A stretch of DNA of 64,000 nucleotides from Cryptomeria japonica (taxonomy: Eukaryota; Streptophyta; Pinopsida; Cupressales; Cupressaceae). This document shows, piece by piece, positions 38,490-49,759 of this stretch (position 1 is its first letter; each line of letters starts with the position of its first letter). The translations under genes and the position numbers were made by a program. The notes under the pieces are model-generated. The model was not told the DNA's origin. It saw only the letters and a program-made list of their open reading frames with translations, and did not search any database. The stretch is taken from NCBI RefSeq assembly GCF_030272615.1, contig NC_081408.1, positions 624,307,912 to 624,371,911 of the forward strand, in the 5' to 3' direction.

Positions 38490-38900
38490 AACATAATGTG
38501 GAAAATCTCACAAAGTTTAAATATGGTTTCAGGAAAAAATTGGATAATCTGCTGTCAAATTTTAACACCGGTTGAAGCTTTTAGGGTTGGGGTAAATTTA
38601 GGGCTAGAAAGAGAAGCCGATGGTTTGTATGGAAGAAATCTATCCTATGAACATCTTCTTTTGCGGTATTCATCATCTGGATCAACGTTATCAAAACATC
38701 ATTTTCCTCTTTCTTTGGTGTGCATCGACAGGGTAACAATTGTACATGCTCTATTCGCTTTTAATTGGCCAGAGTATGACTAGATCTCCCCCCAAAGCAA
38801 AATGAGGTATTTCAAAGCTCTTCTGCCTTTTTTCCAACCTAGCACTAGGGTTATGCATGCCTCAATATCTTTTTATAGATTTAGTTTCTGTTGGTTAATC
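38490..38900. repeat. Dispersed 0.4-kb segment, copy 1
   Basis: It matches 55120-55500 in the same orientation, from a block with AAATTTTAACAC to GGGTTATGCATGCCTCAATATC. It contains the words AGGGTTGGGGTAAATTTAGGG. An open stretch on the minus strand of the second copy (55277-55483) is not preserved here. The origin is unknown. Confidence 0.8.
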
Positions 38901-38967
38901 CGTAAGTCTAATTTTATAGTTTTCCATTTCTTTAATCTTCAATGTTTCAAAATTTGACAAAACGTTG

Positions 38968-40429
38968 TGTAGTCACATAAATCTGTCCATTTAATTAAAT
39001 GAATATTTACTATTTATTTGATTAATAAATCCACTAGCCAACAGTTAATTAAATTAACATTTAATTAATTCATCTTCAACTATTCTCCTATTAATTTAAT
39101 AAATTATTCAATTTATTTAAAATTAATTCATTAAACCAAATTCACACCTCTAAATCAATTAAATGAATAAATCCTATTTATTTAATTTAATCCCTTTCCT
39201 CTTTTAAATAAATAAATTAAACATTTATTTAAATCCCTAAACTCCCCCCCAACTTGCATTCTCCTACAAATTCACGTTGCAACCACAAGTTGAAATAAAT
39301 AAATTTTATTTTAATTTAAATCCTATTTTCTCTCACCCACCAAATCCACTTGCAATCCTAAATCCCCTTCTAGACCCTTCTAACCATTTTCTAATCATTC
39401 CTAATTATCCTAATCCATCCCCTAAATATTGTCACATTCCTAAGCAATTTGAAGTCACTTCTCAAAGACTCCAAAGTCTTTGAAAAGCATTTAATGCTTT
39501 ATGTGTTCAACAAGCTAACCCCTAAAGTCTTCCAAACCACTAATGACTCTTACATGACCATTAATGGCTCTTACATAACCATTTATGGTTAAATCCACTT
39601 GCTCCCATGGTTAGAGATTTTACCTCTAACTCAACCCTCATTTGACCCATGGGTCTCTTCAAGCATTTATTGCTTTGACCATGGTTATCCTCACTAACTC
39701 TTTCACAAGATTTTATCCATTGGATAAAGACATTATTTATTGGATAATGGCTTTATTCTTTCAACTCAACATTAACCTTACCTCCCAAGTTAACCCTCTA
39801 GTCATGTCAAGCATTTAATGCTTAGTCCCTCTCCTCTCAACCCATCTCTTGTTGACATTTATCATCCTAGGACTGGGTTGAAAGTCCTCACATAGATCTT
39901 AAGCCCTTCAATCCTGACCCTTGTTGAGATTACTCAATCTCAACCCTCCATTGCTCCATTTTACCTATAAATGGAGCTCATTTCTTCACAATCTAGATCC
40001 TAAAAAAATGTATGCACTTAACCTATAGTGAATTTTAGAGAGCATTTAGCATAACCTCACACATTTACTCTTTTGGACTAAAATCAACACTAGATTAGAT
40101 AATATCTCATTTTTAGCTTGTTCATGTTTGCGTTTTCATGAGCTTTTATTCACAATCTTGAACCTCCATAAGACATCCAAAAATAGTGCAAAAAGCTACT
40201 GAGAGCTACACTCATTTGGGAACTTGGAGAGGAGAGGAACAAGAGAGGAGAAGCTACAAGCATGGTGGAAGGCATTTGGAGATGTCTTCTCTATTTTTCT
40301 TTTAGTGTCTCTCTTGATATGCTTGCTTAGGATAGTGTTTAATTTCTAATTTTCTAACACTAACAATTGGCTTGTTGCTTGTTTTGTTTGTGTTTTTCAT
40401 CCTAACAATCTCCTTTTTGCAGAGCATCA
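38968..40429 (+). repeat. 5' LTR of a Ty3/gypsy-like element
   Basis: This is the same LTR family as 36838-38322, with a TATA box at 39966-39972, and it is followed two bases later by a primer binding site. Only a short leader of its internal region (about 40430-40720, rich in TAGCACTATTG-like words) remains. Confidence 0.8.
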
Positions 40430-40431
40430 TT

Positions 40432-40447
40432 TGGTGAACCCGACGTG
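40432..40447 (+). other. Primer binding site
   Basis: TGGTGAACCCGACGTG follows the LTR end. It begins with the TGG that pairs with a tRNA CCA end; the tRNA was not identified. Confidence 0.65.
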
Positions 40448-40720
40448 AATCGAAGACGCAACCTCCTGATATCATTTTTTTAAAACTACTAACATTTTTC
40501 CATGTTTTAATTGACACACGGGTCACGCTTTAGCACTTTCATTCATGCTTTAGCACCTTCGAAACTAGGTACTTTAGCGCCATTGTTCCTAATAATAGCA
40601 CTATTGTTTTTCAACTAGCACTATTGTCCATCTTGTAGTGCTATTAACCCTTAAATAGTGCTATCATATCTTCTTTTAGTGCTTTTGGCTCTTTGTTTGA
40701 TAAAATTGATTATGTCTGAC

Positions 40721-41800
40721 AGAAGAAGGAAGAAGTGAAGAAGAAGGAAGAAGAGAAGAAGAAGAAGGAAGAAGAGAAGAAGAAGGACTAAGAAGAGAAG
40801 AAAAAGGAAGAAGAGAAAATGAGGGAAGAAGAGCGGAAGAAATAAGAAGAGAAGAAGAGAGTGGAAGAGGAGAAAGAGAAGGCCCCCAAGGTATCCCAGG
40901 AAAAAGAAGAAGAGGAGAAGAAAATACAAGAGGAGATCAAGGAAAAGAAAGGAGGATAGACTCCTAAGACAACCAGAGATCAAGCTAAGCAGGTTGATCC
41001 CACACGTCCCACCGATTTGACTCTTGCCTATCTTACTCAATCGGTTGATGAAAATGAGCTACTGAGGAGCATTCAACTAGCTCAAGTTAGATTGGAAGAG
41101 CTGAGGAAAAAGAAAGAACATGATGTCATTCAAATTGTTGTTGACACTCTTTCCAATCTAATCCCCGGTACTAACCTTCTCAGTATCGATTCCTCGCTAG
41201 CCAAGTTAAAACTTCTTTGCACAGTAGTAGATGATCAAGTGCAATCTTTGGAAGATGCTACCTAGGTTTCTGCAGAGAAGAAGCATGGAAAAGCTCTGAA
41301 AGTTTCATTAGTAAAGCAAATGGATGTAGACAGAGAAAAAATACTTAAGAAGAAGGACGATATAAGTTTAGCTATGGGTGAAGGTAACCTACTCTTGAGC
41401 AAAATCTGCCAACCTCACCTATTTTATGATGATGCTTTGAAAAAGAAGGGTCAACTCCAATCGGAGTTACAGAAGTATATTGGCAACTTCAAATTGCCAT
41501 ATGGTTCGTTTATAGTGTATGGACAGACTGTTCACACTCACCAGCATTAGGTTGCAAAGATTGAATAAGAGATTTGCAAGCAGACTCAAATATCTGCAGG
41601 AGCTCTAGTTGCTTTTATTACCAAAATTGCAGGTTCTTCAGAAGTGCTTCCTAAACTTGGAGGCTATTACTGTAACACAAGAGATGAGCACTATCTATGT
41701 AATGGAAGAATTAGCCTTCTAGATGAAGACCGAGAGTGAAATTGTTGCCTCACTTCTTGATTCATGGTCTTCAGACATGAAATTTTTTCTAAAAAACTTT
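40721..41800 (+). pseudogene. Sirevirus-like 3' ORF with Lys/Glu coiled coil, decayed
   Basis: The plus strand encodes a Lys/Glu-rich tract (40721-40960, interrupted by stops at 40788 and later). A helical protein follows with RSIQLAQVRLEELRKKKEH (from 41068) and a second open piece (41320-41550). Its position just before polypurine tracts and an LTR matches the extra ORF after pol in Sirevirus-type Ty1/copia elements, which also carries coiled coils. At least four in-frame stops make it non-functional. The assignment depends on context and composition, not on a specific motif. Confidence 0.5.
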
Positions 41801-41890
41801 AAATCTCTTTTTGAGAAGTTTTACTCTTTATTGTCATGAACATATACTCTTTTGTTATGTTATGCAATAAAACTTTGGTAACTTTCGGTG

Positions 41891-42102
41891 AAAAAGGGAG
41901 TGTTTGCATTACTTTGTCATTGTTGGCGAAGGGGGAGTAGTATTGATATTGAAAATTTCATGCACATACTTGTAATTTTTGCAAAGGGAGTAGTGTATAT
42001 GCTTAGGGGGAGTAATTTTGATTATGACATCTGTTTTTGTTTTGTAAGCACTTAGATGTCCAAATTTTCCTAAGTGTTGCCATCAATGTCAAAGGGGGAG
42101 AT
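41891..42102 (+). other. Cluster of polypurine tracts
   Basis: AAAAAGGGAG (41891), GCGAAGGGGGAG (41927), GCAAAGGGAG (41981), GCTTAGGGGGAG (42001) and CAAAGGGGGAGA (42090) precede the LTR. Repeated tracts of this kind are typical of the region before a Sirevirus 3' LTR; the last one is the likely primer. Confidence 0.65.
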
Positions 42103-44056
42103 TGTTGGTAGTTTGATAATATTTAAGTTGTGATTGTCATTGATGGACACACACTTATTTTATGTATGAGTTATTCTCCACCGATAATATGTGTTGTGTT
42201 GTTCATACTGGCATTATATGCCATTGTATGTATAGTCTTTGTTTGTAGAAGACTATCGGTGTTTTGTAGAAGAAGCTTACCGGTCATAGCAGTATGAAGA
42301 CCTCGAAGCGGTATGAAGACCTCAAGTAGAATGAGGACCCCTAGCGACAATTAATCTTTTTTTATCGAAATATTATGTTCCAGTTTTCCAGTCTTTATTT
42401 GTTAACCGGTAATCAGTATACTGTGCTAAACCAGTATAATTGTAAACTATGATGAGTTATCATCCACCGACACTTTAACGGTGTTTCTGTGTTGTGTTAC
42501 CAAATATGTCTAGATGCACTGTACCTAGGAAATTGTAGTCTAATCTTATGGGACCGACATGAAATCAGATTCCTATATGAGGACATCTGTTGGCATTATA
42601 ACAGACAAGGAAGATTGTTGGCATTTCAATAAGGATATTGAGAAGGTTGTTGATGATTATGGATATAACTAATTAAGGATGTTTACTGTCTTAATATTAT
42701 TATTTTGTCATTGATGTCAAGAAATTGATTTTCTAATTCAGTATGATGTTGCCTTATCTTAAGAAGTATGATTTGATAAGTATAAAGATGTCGATAAAAG
42801 ACACAGAAAGAATGTGATGAATAAGGGGAGGAATAAGTTATTCAATGGGCAACTATTATCGAGTTAGACAATGATGAGATCATGATGTTTAGATTGTTTT
42901 GATATCTTACATATGTTATTGATTGTAAGGTTAATACTATACTATGTTACCGAGTAAAGACCTAGTCGGTAAACCCTAAGGTTATCGCTATCGGTTAATG
43001 AAGGCAGAATGTCTATCGAGTGAAGTTTAGTATTTACCGAGTTGCAACCGAGTAATAACAGAATGCATTGAATGAATAAAAGCATTAATTAATGAAGGAA
43101 GTTGATGAGCTGGTTATAATTAAATGTTTGGTATGCCGTGAATGAAGTTTGTTAAGAATCTATGGCAAAGGAAAATTGGTAGGAAGATCTACAACTCAGA
43201 TTGAACCGCAATACCCTAGCACAAGTTCCAAGAAATGTATGCAAGTTCCAATGCAAGGTAAAATGTTTTCAGATCGAAGGATACATTGAACCTGGTCAAG
43301 TTTGAAGATCTGATGGCTATGATTGATCATGGGAAATGTGATCAAGGAGATTAAGTGGTTGGCAAGTTGTTTATAAATAAGGAACTGTTGATAAACAATG
43401 TATGCGGGCAAGTGTATGCACATGGATGCTACATAGTGATTACTGAGCACATAAGCTTGAAGGCCTGTTTGAATAAAAAAGTATAGAGCCCAGCAGATGG
43501 ATAAGATAAGTCCTATTGTATTGAGAAAATAAGAATTTGCTTTAGCATTTTTAGATGTGAAGTTGCAGATAGATTTTTATTACTGTTATTTTGTAAAGTG
43601 ACAAAAAATCTCTTAACTGAGTGGACTTAACAGTCTTATTTGTAAAACCCTCTAGCAAGGTGACATTCTAATTGAGTGTTTGAAATCCTTTAACAAGGTC
43701 GCTTCTAACAAGGTGAAGATCCTAACAGATCTGAGGGAAATCCCTTAACCGGGTCACATCTAGCAATGTGTTTGTAATCTTTAATAGGATTTGCTTTTAA
43801 CCGAGCATACTCTAGAAGAGTATATTTCTTAGTGGGTCCGAAATCCCACAGTGGTTCTTCCCTATTTGGGTTTCCACGTTAAATCTGGTGTTATGAGTGT
43901 TATGATGTTTATATGCTTATGAGTTTGCATGTTTAGCACTTTTGGTATATTACTAAAGTATATGTTACCGAGGTTGAATCTGTTGTTTTTATTGAAGGTT
44001 AAGTTTGTATGATTCACCCCCCTCTCGTCTTATTATCTTGGCATCTGTACTTAACA
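42103..44056 (+). repeat. Sirevirus-like Ty1/copia LTR, about 1.95 kb
   Basis: It starts TGTTGGTAGTTTG and ends CTGTACTTAACA, with a TATA box (TTTATAAATAAGG) near 43371-43379. Copia-LTR landmarks are GGGTTTCCACGTTAAATC (43867-43884) and TTCACCCCCCTCTC near the end. It has a polypurine tract on its left and a primer site on its right. Confidence 0.7.
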
Positions 44057-44059
44057 TTA

Positions 44060-44070
44060 AGTATCAGAAC
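44060..44070 (+). other. tRNA-iMet-type primer binding site
   Basis: AGTATCAGAAC resembles the copia consensus GGTATCAGAGC with two G-to-A changes. Confidence 0.55.
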
Positions 44071-44109
44071 TATCAACATCATGTCTAGGGTTTTGGAGAG
44101 TTGATATGT

Positions 44110-44745
44110 GCGAGTATTGTAGAGCAGATTAGGTCTGTGCGAAATAGGTATCTCACTACAGAGTTTGTGAGTGCAAAGGATAGAAAACTAAAGTAATGTT
44201 GCAATGCATTAACAGAGAACTGTCAAGGATCTAATCAAGCATTCTGTGCTACTTTCTAGATCATTCACTTGTTGATTACTAATCTCTTCGACAAATCTGA
44301 AACCCTTAAACGGGTAGGCCCAGCCAAGCCTATTGTAAATCCTCTAACAAGGTGGTTCATAGTTGTGGATCTGAAATCCTTTAACAGGGTAGTCTTTAAC
44401 AGGACTTATCTCCTAATAGAGATTTAGATTCCTCATAGGATCTGTTATGGTGAAGAACATTGTAAGGCCTTAACTAGTCTGGTTACTATTCTACAGATAG
44501 TTGACTTGTGAGTTTTACTCACCGTGGTTTTTCCCATTAGGGTTTCCACGTCAAAATATCTTGTGTTATGGCAATTGTGCTTCTGTGGGTGAATGCTCTA
44601 TTTTCTATTTGGCTTGTTCATGTTTTAATCGGTTTGTTGTTTAAACTACTACACCAGTTTGCTAGTAAATTGTTTAAGAGTTTGGTTAAGTTTTTAGGCA
44701 TACTAATTCACCCCCCCTCTTAGTATTCATCACTATGTACTTTCT
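44110..44745 (+). repeat. Second, truncated copy of a related LTR
   Basis: It repeats landmarks of 43700-44056 in the same order: AATCCTTTAACAGGGTAG, GGTTTTTCCCATTAGGGTTTCCACG, GTGTTATG and TTCACCCCCCCTCTTAG. The 5' part is missing. Confidence 0.6.
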
Positions 44746-45345
44746 CTGCACCTTCGATGTTCCTAGTTCTTCATCATGCAATTATTGTTGGTTGTTCTTT
44801 TCAGTGTACATGTCTCTCTTCCTTTTCAATATTATGGGGAGGTTTGTCGTGTTGGTTCTAATGCTTCCTTGGTTCGATTGATCAGCTCTTCAGGCTTTGG
44901 TGTTTCATGCCATCTGTATCTTTGAGTTCAGTTGTTTGCTTTTGTTTGCCATCTGATTTGAGTAGTGTCATTTGAGGGCACTCATGCAGATTGTAATCTT
45001 TTCTACCTGGTCATGTTCTATTTCAGTGGAGGTTATCAACAGTTACTCTTCAACATTGTTTGCAACTATTTCTTGCTTCAGTGGTGTTCTTCATTCTCTT
45101 TTTTTGTTCCTATCATCTGGAACACTCTTGTTTGGAGGCTTCTTAGCCCTTCACTTGAGCTTTCATCTCTTCTTGGAGAGGAGTTTTGTTCCCATAGGGT
45201 TTTCTCCTTTTTCTCCACTTTATAGAGATTTTATTGTACTTGGGTACCTCATCAGGCCTAGTTATTGGGACCCATTGTTGCTTTCATGCATTTTTTTACA
45301 TGTTTTTTAGTCCTTGGTTGTTTTTTAGCTACTCCCTAAGTTCAT
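44746..45345. other. Unassigned G/T-rich segment
   Basis: Overlapping open stretches (44965-45225, 44972-45310) are hydrophobic, biased and unrecognised. The segment lies before a polypurine tract, so it is probably the non-coding end of a copia-type element. Confidence 0.4.
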
Positions 45346-45699
45346 CTTAAGGGGGGGTGTTAGAGTTATATTTTATTAGCTAATAATTATTTATTTAATT
45401 ATTAGTTTATTATATTGTATGCTTAAGCTAAACTTAGGAATCTTATAATTCTTTAGGATTTTCACCTTCAAGGTTTTGAGTATCCTTTTATAAGGATTCT
45501 CTCTTTGTATTTTTCATAACAACTGTAATTATTGAATTGCAATCTTGCTGGACAATCAATATGACTCCTCTTTTCTGGATCTCTGAATTCTAACCTCCAT
45601 AGCTATTTTTCTTCTCTCTTTCTATGACACGTTTGCATGCAGGTGATATTTGGGAGCTGTAGAGTTGATTTTTCCTCAACTCCAATAATTTTATTACAT
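45346..45699 (+). repeat. Polypurine tract and copia-type LTR
   Basis: CTTAAGGGGGGG (45346-45357) is followed by TGTTAGAGTTATATTTT, a classic copia tract-LTR junction. The right edge near 45699 (ATTACATCA) is a guess. Confidence 0.5.
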
Positions 45700-45764
45700 C
45701 AATTTACTAGACACATTGACTACTCAAACATAAATATTTAGTTTCATATAATTAAATTCCATAC

Positions 45765-48700
45765 CCCCATCGCCGACCCTACCAATAATTCTAACCATAA
45801 ATCTAAACTCTTAACTATAATCTTAACTTTAACCCTAACCCTAAGCCTAACCTAATAATAACCCTAAATCTAATTATATCTCTATCCAAAAACCTAATCT
45901 AGAACTCCATTGAAAGACCATATAATATACATATATTGGTTTGAAACCTAATCCTAATTAAATTTTAGCCCAAAACTATAACCTAATTGAACCCTAATCC
46001 TAATTTAACCCTAACCCTAATATAATTGAATTATTACCCTTCTTTTTAACCTAGATTAAAATATAATACTAACCCTAAAGTTATAATTAAACACTTACCA
46101 TCATCAAACCCTAGCCTTGACAATATCCATAATTTATACCTAATTGAACCCTACCGATAACTTAATCTTACCATAATTGAAACCTAACAATAGCGTAACC
46201 CTAAGCTTAACTATAACCCTAGAATTAAGCTCTAACTAAAACTTCAACCCTAATCTAAACATTATTAAATTCTAGCCCTAATCCAAATTTAAACCTAGCC
46301 CTAATGTAATTGAATGATAGCCCTAATCGACCTCTAATCCTAACCCTAAATATAATTAAACCCTTTCAACAATTAAACACTAACTCTAATTAACTATAAC
46401 CTTTAAGCCAATTGTTCCCCAATATTAATTAAATTCTAGCCCAAATGTTAACCCTAATTTTACTTTACTCATTGTAATTATAATCGTAAACCTAACCGTA
46501 ATCGAAACCCTAAAAATAACCCTAATCCTAACAATGATGTAAACCCTAAGTATGATCATAATCCCAATCCTAAGCCTTGTCTCGAACCATAACCCTAACC
46601 CTAACCATGATTTTAACCCTAAATCTAACCATAATCCTAGGCCCTAACCCTATCCATATTCCTAACAATAACCCCAAGCATGGTGTAAATCCTAACCAAA
46701 ACCCTAACCCTAACCATGATGTAAACACTAACATTAATCCTAATGCTAACCTTGAACCCTAACCCTAACCATGATGTAAACCATAACCCTATCTATAATC
46801 CTAACCTTAACCCTAACCCTAAACCAAACCATGACTTAAACCATAACCTTTAGTGTACTCCTAACTATAACTCCAAACCACTACCCTAATCATAATCCTA
46901 ACCCTGACTCTAACCTAACCTAATCATAACCTAAACCCTAACCCTAAAAATAGGGAATGGCTATACGACCCTTACGATGCACCAAACATCTATTACAATG
47001 TATTGATAATATATGAAGGGTATTAATATCTTGCTACACCCTAAGGGTTGGCTAGCCATTTCCCTAAAAATAACCTTACAACTAACCCTAACCATGATGT
47101 CACCTTTACCCTATCCATAATCTAAACCATGATGTAAACCCTAATCCTAAACAAGATGTATATCCTAATCCTAACCATAACCATAATTATAAGGTCCTAA
47201 AGCTAACTATAACCTAAGAACTAAACCCTAACCCAAGAAAAATCTTAACCCGAACCTTAATCTTAAGCCCTAGCCCTAATGACAATGCTAATATTAACCC
47301 TAACCATGATGCAAATCCTAAACCTAACCCTAACCATGATATAAATGCTAACATTAATCCTAACACTAACCCCTAACCCTAACCCTAACCATGATGTAAA
47401 CCCTATCCATAATCCTAACCATAATTGTAACCCTAAGCCTAAAAATAACCTAACCCTAACTCCAACGCCAACCATGACGTAAAACCTAACCCTAACTCCA
47501 ACACCAACCATGATGTAAACCCTAACCCTAACCCTAATACTAACCATAACTCTAAACCCTAACCCTAACCCTAACCCTAACCTAACCCTAACCTCAAACC
47601 CTAACCCTAATAATAATCCTTAGTCCTAACCTTAAAACCTAATCCTAACCATAACCCTAGCCCAAACCCTAATCCTAACCATAACCCATAACCCATCCCT
47701 TATCCTAAGAGTAAATCATATCCATAATCCTAATCCTAACCCTAAACCCTAACCTTAATCCTATCCTTAATTTTAAAACCCTAATCCTAACCATAATCCT
47801 CACCATAACCCTAATCGTAAACCTAACTCTAACCATGATGTTAATCATGACCCTAACCTGAACCCAACCCTAACCCGAACCCTCTAGTTATGATGTAAAC
47901 CTAACCCTAACCATTATCCTAACTGTGACCCTAACCCTAATCCTAACCATAATCCTAAACCTAACTTGACCCCAACCATGATGTAAATAATAAACTTAAG
48001 TATAAACCCTAACCCTAACCCTAACCATAATCCTAACCCTAACCCTAACCCTAATCCTAACGCTAACCTAACCATAATCCTAAAACTTAACCCTAACAAC
48101 AATCTTGCCCTAAACTTAACCCTAACCCAAATTAAACTTTACTCCTAATCTATTCCTAACCTTAATCTAGGCCAAACCCTAATCCTAATTGATCTAAATT
48201 TATTTAACCATAACCTTAATGTAATTGAACCATAACCCTAATTATAACCCTAACTTTGATGTAAACCCTAAATGTAATTGTAACCCTAACCATAAACTTA
48301 ACCTTAACACTAAAGCTTAACCCTAACCATAATCCTAACTACAATTGTAAGCCCTAACCCTAACCATAATCTTGAACCAAAATCAAACCCTAACCATGAT
48401 ATACACCCTAACCAAACCCTAACCCTAATCATAACACTAACCATGATATAAACCTTAATTGTGACCATAATACTAACCTTAATCCTGATCCAAAACATAA
48501 TCAAAAGCCAAATCCTAATCCTAACCATATCCCCAATTATAATTCTAACCCTAACCCTAAATGTAATTATGCTTACCGTAGCCCTATATTTACTATATAA
48601 ACCCTAAACATAATTGCAACCTTGACACTAAACCCTAACCATAAATTTAACCGCAATAATAAACCATAACCATAACCCTAACCCTAACTATAATCCTAAA

Positions 48701-48860
48701 CCCTAACCCTTACCATAATCCTAAACCCAAACTGAAACCTAACCTTGATGGTAATCCTAACCATTATCATAACCGTAATCATAAAACCTAACCCTAATAA
48801 TAAACCTAACCCAAACCATGATGTAAACCTTAACCATGACCATATCATTAACCTTAACCA
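45765..48860 (-). repeat. Degenerate telomere-like array, CCCTAA orientation
   Basis: About 3.1 kb of CCCTAA/ACCCTAA/CCATAA words on the plus strand. Short pure hexamer runs occur, for example 47551-47579. A longer variant, AACCATGATGTAAACCCTAA, recurs well over ten times. Open stretches in it are repeat artefacts. Confidence 0.93.
46951..47066. mobile_element. 116-bp MITE inside the telomere-like array
   Basis: Terminal inverted repeats TAGGGAATGGCTATACGACCCTTA and, on the other strand, TAGGGAAATGGCTAGCC then AACCCTTA flank an AT-rich centre unlike the surrounding array. A-rich flanks (CTAAAAA and AAAATAA) prevent a firm target-duplication call. Confidence 0.75.
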
Positions 48861-49759
48861 TTATATTATCATGGCCATAATACTCCTGATTAAATAAAGT
48901 GTTATATTATCATTAAATAAAGTTTAATAATCTTAGATTTTAGTATTAGCTTTGATCTTGCAACACGTATATATTATAAAATAGTCTAAATACATATATA
49001 TATAATTTCATATATCTCTATTTAATAATTTAATAATATTATAATATAATATTATATTTTAATAAAAAAATACTATATAATTATATATTGATTTATTTTA
49101 TGTTTTCCATGCTGCGCCGCACAACACAACTGCCACTAGCATATATACCTTAAATTTTAATTTAATCTATACTAGCTTACATATATTTGATTTTAATCAA
49201 ATATATATATATATAATACGCCGAGAGATATCCTTCTAGAGGCACCTATTAGAGTTCGGGGTACATGATAAAAATAGGTGCCTCGAGAAGGATATCTCTC
49301 GGCATATTTTATATATATATATTTGATTAAAATCAAATATATGTAAGCTGGTAGTAGTCGTGGCACAACATGGAAAACAATAAAAAAATCAAAATAGAAC
49401 TATATAATATTATATTATTAATGTTTGTTGCAATAATATGTAATATTATTATTGCAATTATTATTATTTTCTATTTGTTTGTGTAATAATATTATAAAAT
49501 ACTATTATTATTAATTTATATTGTTTTGATTATTATGATATTATTTTATAATTTATTGAAAATAATATTCATAATATAAATTTGAAATATTTTAAATCTA
49601 TTATATTATTATTTTAAATTATTTTTAGATAATATTTTTTTTAATAGTTTTATTGGTAATATTATATTAATAGAGTGTTATATGATAAGTATAATACTAT
49701 TATATTCTTATTTTGAAATTGTAATATCATTTTATAGTTAGAAAAGTGTATAATATGAG
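48861..49759. other. AT-rich centre between the two telomere-like arrays
   Basis: AT-rich DNA with many ATAT and AATAATATTAT runs; the fold-back element at 49101-49379 is its only structured part. Confidence 0.7.
49101..49379. mobile_element. Fold-back element
   Basis: The outer words TGTTTTCCATG and CATGGAAAACA are complementary. A long inner palindrome pairs 49175-49250 with 49273-49350 (AGCTTACATATATTTGATTT, then GAGAGATATCCTTCT, then GAGGCACCTATT), around a 22-base loop. The left arm has about 40 extra bases. A relative is at 54833-54974. Confidence 0.85.

Noticed and set aside
40651-41040. A 129-residue Leu/Phe-rich frame on the minus strand
   Set aside because: It is the antisense of the Lys/Glu-rich tract on the plus strand; the apparent membrane character is a by-product.
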